This document shows, one piece after another, positions 53,575-63,575 of a DNA stretch of 64,000 nt. Below the pieces are notes generated by a model. The model was not told the origin of the DNA. It did no database searches and was given only the letters and a program-made list of their open reading frames with translations. Each line of letters begins with the position of its first letter. The stretch's first letter is position 1. The stretch is from Agarivorans litoreus (GTDB taxonomy: Bacteria; Pseudomonadota; Gammaproteobacteria; Enterobacterales; Celerinatantimonadaceae). Made by a program: the position numbers and the translations under genes. The stretch spans positions 3,219,001-3,283,000 of the forward strand of contig NZ_BLPI01000001.1 in NCBI RefSeq assembly GCF_019649015.1, written 5' to 3'.

Positions 53575-55858
53575 TTTCTGCTCCCTTTGCACGGTCAAAA
53601 CTAATCAAGAGTAATGGTAGTAGTAAGAAATCGATGATTAAGGCTACGGCAATAATAATAGAAGTAAGTAGCCCCATATTGGCGTTAATAGTAAAGGTTG
53701 AACCAATTAATACTGAGAAGCCAACCACCAATACCGCGGTGGTAATAGCCAGTGCTTTGCCTACGGTGACAAAGGCGTAGCGCACTGCGTCTTCGGCAGA
53801 TTTCCCTTGCTTGCGGGCATATTGGTACTTGGTAAGGAAGTGCACGGTGTCGTCGACCACAATGCCTAAGGTAACGCTAATAACAATCGACAAACCAAGG
53901 TTTATGTTGCCATCAATTAGCGCCCAAATACCAAAGCCAATGCCTGCTGGTACTAGGTTAGGTAGCAAGCTAATAAAGGTTAGCCGCAGTGAACGTAGCG
54001 AAATACCAATTAACACCGAGATAAGCACCAATGCCCAAAATGCACCTTTTAGGGCTTGCGGCATATTGCGCTCACCAATGTGGGCAAACATTAGGTTAGG
54101 GCTGGCGGCGATTACTCGATACTCGGGCGCATTTTGTTGCCACCAATCTAAGGAGCGTTGCTCTAGCGCTATCATGCCGATAGAGCCCATATTCTTGGTG
54201 GTAATGGTTAAGCGTGTTGCCGATTTATCTACATTGATTTGGTTATTTAAATCTAGGCCGTAGGGCAAGCTCATTTCGTACATTAATAAATACTGAGCCG
54301 AGAGTTCGCGCTCTTCGGGCACTAGGTAATAGCTTGGGTCGTCGCCATGCATGTTTTTGTTTAAACGGCGCATAATGTCGGAGATGCTATTTACGTTGTC
54401 GATCTCTGGCTGCTGGCGTAACCAAGCGCTAAAGTCCGCCACTTTTTGCATGTAGTGAGGTTGGTTAATGCCGCTACTTTCACCGCTTCTTATTTCATAA
54501 GAAATGGTGGTAATCCCGGATATATTTTCCTCCATAAAGTCTGTGGATTGACGAAAGTCCACCTGCTTGCTGAAGTACTCCGTAGCTACGTCGTTAAGTT
54601 GGTTGCGTGGGATCATGGCCAAGAAGCCAATAATCATAACTACCGTAATTGGCATTAACCATTTACGAGAATTAATCACAAAGTTTGCTAAGCGGTCGTA
54701 GTTTGAACGGCTGCTAATGCTCGGCGTTTGTTTAATTGGCAGAATGTTAAGCAGGGCAGGCAAAATGGTAAGAGCATACACATAAGCCAACATTACCCCA
54801 ACCGCGACAATGGTGCCTAAGGCTTGAAACGGCGGCGAATCAGAGAAGTTAAGGGTTAAGAAACCAATCGCAGTGGTGGCACTAGTAAGGAAAATTGCGC
54901 GGTTATTGATTTTTAAACTAAAGGCAAGGGCTTCTTTTTTAGATTTACCTTGGCGCATCTCGTAAAGCATTGAGGCGATAACGTGCACACAATCGGCCAC
55001 GGCTAAGGTCATTACCATGGTGGGCACATTTACCGTTACGGTATTGAGTGCAAAACCCATCCAGCCGGCCATGCCCATGGTGCTGGCAATAGTCACAACA
55101 ATGACCACTAAGGTCGCTAGCATGCCTAATACCGAGCGCAGTAAAATGGCTAGCATCACCAAAATGAGCAAGAACATTAGCGGCACTAAAGTGGACATGT
55201 CTTTCTGGCTTTGTTCGATGAAGCTGTTGTTCATCATGATCATGCCAGAGAGCAAGATTTTGTGGTCTGGGTAGGCTTGTTGATACTTGGCTTGAAGCTC
55301 ACGCACAAATTGCGAGGTTTTAGGTACTTCCGACTGCATATCGTCTTCAGAGATGGTTATGGTGGCGGCGATTACAGCCACACGGCCATCTAAGCTGATT
55401 AAGCGGTTTTCTAGCAGTTGTTCACTTAAGCTAACCTGCTCAATTTTAGACACTTTTTCAGCATCTAGCATATCTAGCTCTAGCAATAAGTCTTCTACCC
55501 AAAGGTCATCTTCTACGGCTTCGGTATGTTGAAAGTTGGTGATGGAGTCGACCCGAGTAGAGTTGGGAATAAGCCAAGAGTCGTCGGTAAGCTCTTTAAT
55601 GAGTGTGAGAGATTGCGGGTTGAATACATCGCCTTCATTAGGGGAGATTACAAAGGTGACCGAATCGGTTTTATTAAACACCTTTTGCATGCTTTCAAAT
55701 TCTTGCAGCTGAGGGTTGTCCTCACCAAAGAAAATGCGGTAATCGCCTACAAAGGTAAGAAAGCGTCCGCCAGAGCTCATTGCTACAACGGCTAACATTA
55801 ATAACATGAGTGTTAGCCAAGGTCTGGCAATCACTTGATTAAAAAATTTCTTTTCCAT
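53543..55858 (-). CDS. MMPL/RND family transporter
   Basis: A 771-residue inner-membrane transporter of the MMPL/RND superfamily (HpnN/YdfJ-like), with about 12 helices and two large periplasmic loops. Typical sequences are VTVNVPTMVMTLAVADCVHVIASMLYEMR and ITLSATTAIGFLTLNFS, and in the second half SVTLGIVVDDTVHFLTKYQYARKQGKS. The last contains the DD pair used for proton transfer in the RND family. The ATG at 55858 has AAAGGA at 7 bp; the longer frame from 55885 has no ribosome site. First gene of the operon, with TetR-type operators upstream. Confidence 0.88.
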   Translation of the reverse strand: MEKKFFNQVIARPWLTLMLLMLAVVAMSSGGRFLTFVGDYRIFFGEDNPQLQEFESMQKVFNKTDSVTFVISPNEGDVFNPQSLTLIKELTDDSWLIPNSTRVDSITNFQHTEAVEDDLWVEDLLLELDMLDAEKVSKIEQVSLSEQLLENRLISLDGRVAVIAATITISEDDMQSEVPKTSQFVRELQAKYQQAYPDHKILLSGMIMMNNSFIEQSQKDMSTLVPLMFLLILVMLAILLRSVLGMLATLVVIVVTIASTMGMAGWMGFALNTVTVNVPTMVMTLAVADCVHVIASMLYEMRQGKSKKEALAFSLKINNRAIFLTSATTAIGFLTLNFSDSPPFQALGTIVAVGVMLAYVYALTILPALLNILPIKQTPSISSRSNYDRLANFVINSRKWLMPITVVMIIGFLAMIPRNQLNDVATEYFSKQVDFRQSTDFMEENISGITTISYEIRSGESSGINQPHYMQKVADFSAWLRQQPEIDNVNSISDIMRRLNKNMHGDDPSYYLVPEERELSAQYLLMYEMSLPYGLDLNNQINVDKSATRLTITTKNMGSIGMIALEQRSLDWWQQNAPEYRVIAASPNLMFAHIGERNMPQALKGAFWALVLISVLIGISLRSLRLTFISLLPNLVPAGIGFGIWALIDGNINLGLSIVISVTLGIVVDDTVHFLTKYQYARKQGKSAEDAVRYAFVTVGKALAITTAVLVVGFSVLIGSTFTINANMGLLTSIIIAVALIIDFLLLPLLLISFDRAKGAENAAALQQKTA

Positions 55859-55906
55859 GGCCCTGTCCTTTACCAATTGCACCATTCAATTGGTTAGAGT
55901 GAATTA

Positions 55907-55937
55907 TGACGATTTGTCTAAAATTGACGAATCGTCA
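55907..55937 (-). promoter_or_regulatory. TetR-type operator of the MMPL operon
   Basis: Two 13-bp boxes with centres 18 bp apart: TGACGATTTGTCT-type (55907-55919) and the perfect palindrome TGACGAATCGTCA (55925-55937). The same palindrome and the same 18-bp spacing recur before tetR. It lies about 49 bp upstream of the MMPL start codon. Confidence 0.75.
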
Positions 55938-56093
55938 CTTCCTTTGCTTAAAAAACCGCAGTAATCGGCGGCTTATTTTGAATCTAAATGCGTGCGTTTA
56001 TTATTCCACTTAACAACAGTAGAACAACTTGGCACTTTTTCTTGTTTCGCTGACAAAAACTTTGTGAGCTAATTGCCTGCTTGCGTAAAGCGC

Positions 56094-56846
56094 TTAGTAC
56101 AGTGTTTCGTTTTTCTCTAGTATTGCCAGTTCGTCAGCGTAAAGCTCTTGGCCTATTCGCTGCCAAGTTGCTAGGTAGTCTTGCTGTTGTGACAGCGGTT
56201 GCCAATTTAGCCCGTCGCACAATAAGTTAATGTTATAAAGCAGGGCGTATTGGCTGTCGAAACCAGCAGAGCAAAACTTGCTGGATTTATTTACCACTGC
56301 GCTGCTTAGTGCATTGGTGCCAAAGGCCATCGACCAAGCGGCAAATGTAGCGGCATTGGCATCTACATTTTGGTTGGCCGGTATTTCACCTAAAGCAACA
56401 GCTTCTTCAATCAACTTAACCGCAATACCGACAATTTTGTTTTCGTGTTCACTAACACTTGCACTGCGAATACTCGAGGTTTTCTCCATGATGTTAGGTG
56501 TTTTCATACTTAACACTACCATCGACAGAGTGGGGTAAAGACGATTAAACAAACGGTAGCCATAGGCCATTGCAATCATCTTTTCTCGAGTGCTACCAGC
56601 AAAATCATTAATCCGCTGGTATAGCTCTATTTGTAAGCGCATAGAGCGGCAGCACAAGGCACACAATACGTCTTCTTTACAGGCAAAGTGGTTATACACG
56701 GTGCCTTTTGAATACTGCGAACGTTGGGTGATTTTATCCATCGTAAGGCCAGCAAAGCCGGTTTCAGCCATCAGCTCCAATGCTATATCTAGCAGCAGCT
56801 CTTCGCGGTTGGCAATTTCTTGGGCTTTTCTGGTTTTGGTATTCAT
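56094..56846 (-). CDS. TetR family transcriptional repressor
   Basis: A 250-residue TetR regulator. The N-terminal domain has the helix-turn-helix at about 30-50 (GFAGLTMDKITQRSQYSKGTVYNHFACKEDVL), and the C-terminal helical domain is the ligand-binding part. The stop codon is 156 bp before the first operator of the MMPL operon, and another pair of operators sits at its own start. It therefore most likely represses itself and the transporter operon. The ligand is unknown; TetR proteins with MMPL pumps often respond to lipids or hydrophobic compounds. Confidence 0.88.
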   Translation of the reverse strand: MNTKTRKAQEIANREELLLDIALELMAETGFAGLTMDKITQRSQYSKGTVYNHFACKEDVLCALCCRSMRLQIELYQRINDFAGSTREKMIAMAYGYRLFNRLYPTLSMVVLSMKTPNIMEKTSSIRSASVSEHENKIVGIAVKLIEEAVALGEIPANQNVDANAATFAAWSMAFGTNALSSAVVNKSSKFCSAGFDSQYALLYNINLLCDGLNWQPLSQQQDYLATWQRIGQELYADELAILEKNETLY

Positions 56847-56859
56847 TTTTTCTCGTTAT

Positions 56860-56890
56860 TGACACTTCGTCACAATGTGACGATTCGTCA
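56860..56890 (-). promoter_or_regulatory. TetR-type operator of tetR (autoregulation)
   Basis: TGACACTTCGTCA (56860-56872) and TGACGATTCGTCA (56878-56890), centres 18 bp apart, start 14 bp before the tetR ATG. A TTGACG -35-like box coincides with the distal operator on the minus strand. The second sequence is the reverse complement of the perfect palindrome before the MMPL operon. Confidence 0.78.
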
Positions 56891-57271
56891 AGTTATACGC
56901 CTTGATAATTAATTGTTCAAGTTTTATTTATGTTTGATGTTTTGCTTTTGGTGCTTAATTTAGTTTAAGCGCCTGTTTGTTTAGCCAATAACGACTTGCA
57001 AAATTGCCACAAAAACCTGAACAGCTGATCAAAGTGTAAGTAAATACTGAGCTTAAGGGCAAGTTGTAACACTAAGTTAGTTGAGCAATAGCTAAAAATG
57101 TTGGACTTTTAGGTATAAACCTTACTTGTATATTGCTTATACAATCTAGATGAGTGAAAAGTTTTTGCGATGTGTCAATTTAATGTGGTTATTGTCTGTG
57201 ATTATGGTGTTTCATCCTATAAGGTTACGCCTTCGCCAATTATATAGCTTCACCAAAGGACCATAAGAAGC
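56891..57271. other. Upstream region of sstT
   Basis: 381 bp between the tetR operator and sstT; AT-rich, no ORF, RNA gene or repeat recognised. Probably holds the sstT promoter; a CCAAAGGACC ribosome-binding site lies at its right end. Confidence 0.4.
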
Positions 57272-58495
57272 ATGAAACAACAATCAAACAACAGCATATT
57301 ACAGTTTATTACCCAAGGCAGTTTAGTGCTGCAGATCCTTATCGGTATTATCGCCGGTAGCATTTTGGCCGTTTTAGCACCTAGCGCGGCTACCTCTATT
57401 GGCATGTTAGGTAGCCTTTTTGTTGGCGCTTTAAAAGCCGTAGCGCCGATATTGGTTTTTGTGTTGGTGGCGGCCTCGGTAGCTAGCCATAAACGTGGCC
57501 AAAATACTCAGCTTCGCCCGATTATCTATTTATATTTATTTGGTACTTTTGCCGCGTCGTTAACGGCGGTAGCCATGAGCTTTATGTTCCCTACCGAGTT
57601 AGTGCTAGTGAGCACCGAAACCTCGGCTAATCCTCCGCAAGGCATTGGCGAGGTATTACACACCTTACTATTTAAGATTGTCGATAACCCAATTAGCGCC
57701 ATTATGAATGGCAACTACATTGGCATTTTAGCGTGGGCAATTGGTTTAGGTATTGCTATGCATAGCGCATCGGACACCACCAAAACCTTGTTTAATGACG
57801 TGGCTGCAGGTGTATCAAGCATTGTGCGTTTTGTTATTCGCTTAGCGCCAATTGGTATTTTTGGCTTGGTGGCAAACACCATTGCGCAAACGGGCTTCTC
57901 GGTATTGCTAGGCTACAGCCAGCTATTGTTGGTACTCATTGGCTCTATGTTATTGATTGCCTTGGTGATGAACCCGCTGTTAGTGTTCTACAAAATTCGT
58001 CGCAACCCTTACCCATTAGTATTTAAGTGTTTACGTGAAAGTGGCGTAACCGCCTTCTTCACCCGTAGCTCTGCTGCGAACATTCCAGTAAACATGGACT
58101 TAGCCCAGCGCTTAAAGCTAGATGAAGATACTTACTCGGTGTCTATCCCACTAGGTGCCACCATTAACATGGCCGGTGCGGCAATTACCATTACCGTGTT
58201 ATCGCTAGCGGCAGTGCATACCTTGGGTATTCAAGTAGATTTTGCTACTGCCTTGTTGCTGAGCGTAGTAGCAGCGGTGTCTGCTTGTGGAGCGTCTGGT
58301 GTTGCTGGTGGGTCGCTATTGCTTATTCCATTAGCGTGTAGCTTGTTTGGTGTATCTAACGACGTGGCCATGCAAGTGGTTGCTGTAGGCTTTATTATCG
58401 GGGTATTGCAAGACTCTGCCGAAACCGCGCTAAACAGCTCTACCGATGTATTGTTTACGGCTGCTTGTTGTAAGGCTGCTGAAGAAAAAGCTTAA
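57272..58495 (+). CDS. sstT: Serine/threonine:Na+ symporter SstT
   Basis: Sodium-driven uptake of serine and threonine. The 407-residue protein is a member of the dicarboxylate/amino-acid:cation symporter family. The hallmark [11 protein letters not shown]-type end is present as [15 protein letters not shown], along with the HP1/HP2-type helices [17 protein letters not shown] and [17 protein letters not shown]. Length matches E. coli SstT (414). It is a single-gene unit with its own terminator; sodium dependence fits the Na+-NQR that drives the sodium gradient. Confidence 0.95.
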   Translation: MKQQSNNSILQFITQGSLVLQILIGIIAGSILAVLAPSAATSIGMLGSLFVGALKAVAPILVFVLVAASVASHKRGQNTQLRPIIYLYLFGTFAASLTAVAMSFMFPTELVLVSTETSANPPQGIGEVLHTLLFKIVDNPISAIMNGNYIGILAWAIGLGIAMHSASDTTKTLFNDVAAGVSSIVRFVIRLAPIGIFGLVANTIAQTGFSVLLGYSQLLLVLIGSMLLIALVMNPLLVFYKIRRNPYPLVFKCLRESGVTAFFTRSSAANIPVNMDLAQRLKLDEDTYSVSIPLGATINMAGAAITITVLSLAAVHTLGIQVDFATALLLSVVAAVSACGASGVAGGSLLLIPLACSLFGVSNDVAMQVVAVGFIIGVLQDSAETALNSSTDVLFTAACCKAAEEKA

Positions 58496-58516
58496 CAAGC
58501 TCTCTAAACTGACGTG

Positions 58517-58543
58517 AAAAAGGATGGCTTAGGCCATCCTTTT
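58517..58543 (+). terminator. Intrinsic terminator of sstT
   Basis: Stem AAAAAGGATGGC / GCCATCCTTTTT with a tight loop, 22 bp after the stop. The rest of the 302-bp gap to 58797 shows nothing else. Confidence 0.9.
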
Positions 58544-58797
58544 TATTGTTACTCGTAATCTGCATTGATGGCACTAGTTAAGGTTTGTTGCATTGAATTG
58601 ATATGTCCTCTAATTGACCTGCTAGATTTGGTTTTGAAGAACTTCTGTCTTTCTCTTTTGTTTTGGTTGCAGATGCGATGATGCCGTCATTTTTGGGGAT
58701 TTGCCTAATAAAATACGCTATCAATCATTAGCGAACTGTTCTTTTTAGCATCGAGTCATTATTATGTCTTACTTATCAATATGCATAAGGAAGCGCA

Positions 58798-60828
58798 GTG
58801 ATTGATTTGCTTAGATCCTCTCGTTTAATTCTCACACTATTTGTTTTTTGGTTGCCGCACTCATTGGCTTTGGCTAATCAAGCTAACTATTGGCAAATTG
58901 GCGCGGTTCCAGATTGGGTTCAAAGTGCGGTTAATTCGCCAAAAGTGGGTAATGGCGTGGAGTCCATAGAGTATTTGTTGTCTGATACTCAAGTAAACTT
59001 AAATTTATCTGAAGCTCAGCGCTATAACCATTATCGTTATCAAGTTAATGATGCCGCAGGTGTTGAAGATAATTCGGACATAAATATTACCTTTAGCCCT
59101 GATTATCAAACAGTGGTAATACATAATGTTGAGGTTATTCGGCAGGGAGAGCCTAGATCGCGATTATTTGAAGAAGATGTGCGGCTAGTTGATATTGAAC
59201 CGGAGAAAAGTAACAAGATTTATTCTGGGCATAAACAGCTACAACTTTGGTTAAAAGATGTGAGAGCCGGTGATGTGGTTGATTATAGTTATAGTGTTGT
59301 CGGTACAAATCCAGTGTTCGATGATTACTATAGCGCTTTCTTTAAACTGGGTTGGGGCATTGAGGTAAAACAAGTCAATGTTAGTGTAATTGCTTCGAAT
59401 AAGCGCCGGTTAAAGCATCAGTTGATAAAAACGGATACACAGGTAAAGGTTGATAAGCGAGCAACTGACACTCGATATTCTTTAACATTAGTTGATATTC
59501 CCGCTTATTATTCTGATGGCGATGAGCCGTCTTGGGAGTTTTCCCAGCCATATTGGTTGGTGAGTAATTTTGAAGATTGGGCGGAGGTAAACAATTGGGC
59601 TTTGGGTTTATTCGAATACTCTGCAAAAAATTCAACAGCACTAAATCATTGGCTAGACTATTTAAAAAGCTTACCCACTAAAGCTGCCATTGAGCAAGCC
59701 ATTGGCTTTGTACAACAAGACATTCGCTATTTAGGTGTTGAGATTGGAGAAAACTCTCACCGACCACATACCCCTGCAGAAGTATTTGATAACCGTTACG
59801 GTGATTGCAAGGACAAATCGCTATTACTAGTCACTGCGCTTAAGTCTTTGGGGATAAACGCAGATCCTGTTTTAGTTTCCACCTATAACCGCCAGACAAT
59901 TCGAGATTTTATTCCTGCTTACAATTTATTTAATCATGCTATCGTTCGTTTTGATTTTGAAGGGAAAGAGTACTGGGTTGATCCGACGAAAAACTATCAA
60001 GCGAGGGGCTTAAACTATATTGTGCAGTCTTCTTTAGGCGACGCTTTAGTCGTGGCTAAAGGAAACACCAATTTGTCAGAAGTGCCTGACTACTTGGCTA
60101 TAGATAATCGGATTATATTTGAACATACTTATAAAGCAGCCGACTACCAATCACCGGTAGAGCTATTGATTAAAGCTACTTATACCGGGACTCAAGCCGA
60201 TAGAATGCGCTACCGAGTTGCCAGCAAGAGTGCTAAACGTATGTCGAAAGAGTACTTGGAGTACTATCAACGGTTGTATCCAAAGCTTAGCCGTTTACAA
60301 GCGATCCAAGTAGAGGATGACGTTAACACTAATCAGCTTACTATTTATGAATCTTACTTAGTGCCTGAGTTTTGGACGATCGAGAATGGAGAAGCCGTCT
60401 TTGAGCTCTATTCTGATTTAGTTGATGATTATCTTTATATCCCAGAAAAAGTTAATCGTCTGCAGTCTCTTGCTTTGGGCTCGCCTATTTCCGTTTATCA
60501 GGTCTCTAAGCTGGTTCTACCTCAAGATGTTGATTTTTCTAGTTTAAAAAGCCATAGATCAGAGGAGAATGAATATATAAAGCTGAGCTCAAGCTTTGAT
60601 TATAAGAATAGGACTATTTCATTTGACCATGCTTACAGTAATAAAGCTCGTTCTGTACCGCCGCAAGATACAGAGCAGTACATTGAATTTATACGAGAAG
60701 CGCGCAAACGCTTAAGTATTAGGTATAGCGTAACCAACGTAACAGAAGAAGACACTTATGATTCTGTGGCTAAGCTAGTCAACTACTTATTATCTTTGAA
60801 GCAGGCTAATGCTAAGGAGCTGAATTAG
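58798..60828 (+). CDS. DUF3857 and transglutaminase-like domain protein
   Basis: A 676-residue secreted protein. The N-terminus is a signal peptide (LTLFVFWLPHSLALA). A DUF3857 domain (about 40-210) is followed by a transglutaminase-like domain whose catalytic cysteine is in NRYGDCKDKSLLLVTALKSLGI (about residue 340). A histidine in FNHAIVRF and an aspartate in YWVDPTKN complete the triad. Substrate unknown. Translation starts at a GTG, 6 bp after AAGGAAG. It shares one base with the following lipoprotein gene and is clearly co-transcribed with it. Confidence 0.85.
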   Translation: MIDLLRSSRLILTLFVFWLPHSLALANQANYWQIGAVPDWVQSAVNSPKVGNGVESIEYLLSDTQVNLNLSEAQRYNHYRYQVNDAAGVEDNSDINITFSPDYQTVVIHNVEVIRQGEPRSRLFEEDVRLVDIEPEKSNKIYSGHKQLQLWLKDVRAGDVVDYSYSVVGTNPVFDDYYSAFFKLGWGIEVKQVNVSVIASNKRRLKHQLIKTDTQVKVDKRATDTRYSLTLVDIPAYYSDGDEPSWEFSQPYWLVSNFEDWAEVNNWALGLFEYSAKNSTALNHWLDYLKSLPTKAAIEQAIGFVQQDIRYLGVEIGENSHRPHTPAEVFDNRYGDCKDKSLLLVTALKSLGINADPVLVSTYNRQTIRDFIPAYNLFNHAIVRFDFEGKEYWVDPTKNYQARGLNYIVQSSLGDALVVAKGNTNLSEVPDYLAIDNRIIFEHTYKAADYQSPVELLIKATYTGTQADRMRYRVASKSAKRMSKEYLEYYQRLYPKLSRLQAIQVEDDVNTNQLTIYESYLVPEFWTIENGEAVFELYSDLVDDYLYIPEKVNRLQSLALGSPISVYQVSKLVLPQDVDFSSLKSHRSEENEYIKLSSSFDYKNRTISFDHAYSNKARSVPPQDTEQYIEFIREARKRLSIRYSVTNVTEEDTYDSVAKLVNYLLSLKQANAKELN

Positions 60829-61958
60829 TGAAAATTTTTGTTACTTTGATTGTTTGCTTGCTGCTAAATGCTTGTGCAGTCACCGAGGTAGATAGTCAGC
60901 AGAACGCTTTGTCGGCTCATAATAAGTCGGCCAATGTGCATAATTACGATAGCGAACGGTTTTACATCCAATTTGTAGATGCTCTCAATCAAAATACTGA
61001 GCAGGCTCTTCGCTCAAAAATCAATCTTGACGTCAGTGCCGATTATCTTGACGCAGAGCTTGGTTTAGACTCGGTATCTAAAAGTGATATGAAAAAATCT
61101 CTTGAAAGACTAAATGAACGCTTTATCTACGTGTTAAGCGAGCAAGCTAATTTGCAATGGAGTTACGTTGGCGGTGAACTTAACCAGCATGATAAAAAAA
61201 TCAGTTATTATCGAGCGACAGAAGGAGATTACTTTGCTTATTACACGTTAACCTGGCGTCACAATAAGCTCGTTGATATCGAAAGTACTCTGCTTACCAT
61301 GGGGGTTAGCTCGATGTTTTCTATGGCAGCTCAATTAGTCGCCGCCAACACCTCTACAGAAGTAGAGAAACGTTTAAATAGTTTTGTTAAGTTGGCTATA
61401 AATGGGGATACAGAGCGAGTCCCTTTAGCTTACCAACGCCTTTCTAAGGAATTCCAACAAAGTAATTTGGTATTAGGTGTTTTAACGACTTATTTAGCCG
61501 AGCAAGAATTCGCCGAGTTACCATTGGCGTTTTCGGAATTCATGCAGTCAGAAATACCAATTCACCCTCGATTTTATGGTTACTATACTGACACTGGTAA
61601 TTATCAAGCAGCCATAGATTGTCTCAAGCAGCTTCCTACCGCGGTTTTCGAAGACCCAAGAATTCAGGCTGAAATTGCTTCTATTCACTTTTTAGATGGT
61701 CAAGCGGATATCGCGAAAACAGTGCTACGCAATGGCATTTTAAACCACCCTTACGATGTGTATAGTTACTTTTGGTTATTGGATTTCGCGTTGAAAACAA
61801 AAGATTTTGAAGAAAGTGAGTTATTGCTAAACGTGCTTAGAGACCGCTTCTTTGTTGAGTACTCTCGTCAGGACTTGGTTGAAGTTGAGGGCGGGGATGG
61901 CTTTGTTAATTCTCGCTTTTACACTCGCTATCAAACTTACCTAAAGAACGCCGCTTGA
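60828..61958 (+). CDS. Lipoprotein, repeat-containing, unknown function
   Basis: A 376-residue lipoprotein. The lipobox is LLLNAC (cysteine at about residue 16). The middle of the protein reads like alpha-helical repeats (TYLAEQEFAELPLAFSEF, GNYQAAIDCLKQLP, YDVYSYFWLLDFALKTKDF), which could be a degenerate TPR domain. It starts at a GTG that overlaps the stop codon of the transglutaminase-like gene by one base, so the two proteins are made together and may interact. No family was recognised. Confidence 0.7.
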   Translation: MKIFVTLIVCLLLNACAVTEVDSQQNALSAHNKSANVHNYDSERFYIQFVDALNQNTEQALRSKINLDVSADYLDAELGLDSVSKSDMKKSLERLNERFIYVLSEQANLQWSYVGGELNQHDKKISYYRATEGDYFAYYTLTWRHNKLVDIESTLLTMGVSSMFSMAAQLVAANTSTEVEKRLNSFVKLAINGDTERVPLAYQRLSKEFQQSNLVLGVLTTYLAEQEFAELPLAFSEFMQSEIPIHPRFYGYYTDTGNYQAAIDCLKQLPTAVFEDPRIQAEIASIHFLDGQADIAKTVLRNGILNHPYDVYSYFWLLDFALKTKDFEESELLLNVLRDRFFVEYSRQDLVEVEGGDGFVNSRFYTRYQTYLKNAA

Positions 61959-61970
61959 TATAGATAATAT

Positions 61971-62002
61971 AAAAGACCCACAGCAAACTAAGGGTCTTTT
62001 AT
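61971..62002. terminator. Bidirectional terminator between the lipoprotein gene and tctA
   Basis: Stem AAAAGACCC / GGGTCTTTT with an 11-base loop and A/T tracts on both sides; 12 bp after the lipoprotein stop and 4 bp from the convergent tctA stop. Confidence 0.88.
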
Positions 62003-62006
62003 TTCC

Positions 62007-63560
62007 TTACTTAGCTGCCGCCTTTTGTTTGGCTTTCTCATACTCTGCTCTTGCCTTACTACGCTCCCACAGCGGCCTTAGTAATGGGCTAAACAACACC
62101 ATTGCTGCAATACTAATAAAGGTTAGTGTGAGCGGTCGTTCCCACAAAAAGCTCAGTTCGCCATCGCCAATTAATAGTGCTCGGCGTAGGTTGTCTTCGA
62201 GCATTCCACCAAGAATAAAGCCCAACAACATCGGCGCCATAGGGAAGTTGAGCAAACGTAAGCCCAAGGCTGCCATACATATTGCCACCATGATCATGAT
62301 GTCCATGCTATTAAACGACACCAAATACACCCCAGTAATTGAGAACAGCAAAATCATCGGTACTAAATAAGGGCGAGGAATGCTTAGTAACTTGGCGAGG
62401 TAGGGGATTAGCGGCAAGTTTAAAATTAGCAAAATCACATTACCAAAATACATAGAGATGATGATCGACCAAAATAGGTCGGGGTGCTCGATGTACATTC
62501 TTGGCCCTGGTTGAATACCGTAAGCTATTAAGGCTCCGAGCAATACAGCGGTAGTGCCCGAGCCGGGAATACCTAAGGTAAGTAAGGGAACAAAAGAGCC
62601 GGTCGACGCAGCATTGTTGGCCGATTCCGGCGCAGCCAAACCTTTTAAGGAGCCTTCACCAAATTGTTTCTTTGCGTCGCCTTTGGCCAGATTTCGCTCT
62701 ACGCCGTATGCCAGAAAAGAGGCGATGGTAGCGCCAGCACCGGGAAGCACGCCAACAAAAAAGCCTAGAAATGACGAGCGAAGAGTAGGTGCTGCCACGG
62801 TTTTAACTTCTTGTTTGGTGAGCTTAAGGCTGCCCAGCTCCGACATCATTTTTTGTTCGGTAGCGCTGTTATTGGGGTTCTCGGGTTTTAATACCGACAT
62901 TAAGGTTTCGGCTAGGGCAAAGGTTGCCATGGCTAATAGTAAGAAGCTAAAGCCGTCGATTAAATCCAGTTGGCCAAAGGTAAAACGCTCTACACCTTCA
63001 CTTCTGTCGGTTCCTACGGTGGCTAACATCAAGCCCACAATGGTCATCATTACCGCTTTTAATACTTGGCCTTTGCCTGAGAATGCAGCCACGGCAGAAA
63101 GGCCAAGTACCATTAAGGCGAAGTAGTCGGCGCTTTGGAAACTCAAAGAGACAGAGGCCAAAGCAGGCGCGGCAATTAACAGCATAATTGCGCCCAAAGT
63201 ACCGCCTGTAAAAGAGGCATAAGCAGCAACGGCTAAAGCTTTACCCGCTTGACCTTTTTTAGCTAAGGGGTTGCCATCAAAAGCGGTCACTACGGTGGCA
63301 CTACAACCTGGTGCATTAATTAATATCGACGAGGATGATGCGCCAAATATAGCGCCGTAGTACACACCAGCCATTAAAATTAGGCCAGAAGAAGGCTCTA
63401 AACTATAAGTAAGTGGGATCATCAAAGCGATAGCGGTAATTGGCCCAAGGCCGGGTAACATGCCAATGAAGGTACCCACTAAGCAGCCTACAATTACCAT
63501 CATTAAATTCATTGGCATAACGGCGGTGCTAAGCCCAGCTAAAATTCCATCTAACATCAT
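62007..63560 (-). CDS. tctA: Tripartite tricarboxylate transporter permease TctA
   Basis: Large membrane subunit of a TTT-family transporter, which takes up carboxylates such as citrate with a separate binding protein (TctC) and a small subunit (TctB). The 517-residue protein has about 11-12 helices and the two TctA signature loops GMLPGLGPITAIALMIP (about 35-51) and GFFVGVLPGAGATIASFLAY (about 263-282). The start is one of two adjacent ATGs (63560 or 63557). It is 15 bp downstream of tctB; no TctC gene is in the window, so it may lie beyond the right edge. Confidence 0.93.
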   Translation of the reverse strand: MMLDGILAGLSTAVMPMNLMMVIVGCLVGTFIGMLPGLGPITAIALMIPLTYSLEPSSGLILMAGVYYGAIFGASSSSILINAPGCSATVVTAFDGNPLAKKGQAGKALAVAAYASFTGGTLGAIMLLIAAPALASVSLSFQSADYFALMVLGLSAVAAFSGKGQVLKAVMMTIVGLMLATVGTDRSEGVERFTFGQLDLIDGFSFLLLAMATFALAETLMSVLKPENPNNSATEQKMMSELGSLKLTKQEVKTVAAPTLRSSFLGFFVGVLPGAGATIASFLAYGVERNLAKGDAKKQFGEGSLKGLAAPESANNAASTGSFVPLLTLGIPGSGTTAVLLGALIAYGIQPGPRMYIEHPDLFWSIIISMYFGNVILLILNLPLIPYLAKLLSIPRPYLVPMILLFSITGVYLVSFNSMDIMIMVAICMAALGLRLLNFPMAPMLLGFILGGMLEDNLRRALLIGDGELSFLWERPLTLTFISIAAMVLFSPLLRPLWERSKARAEYEKAKQKAAAK

Positions 63561-63575
63561 CGTGTCCTTATTTTG

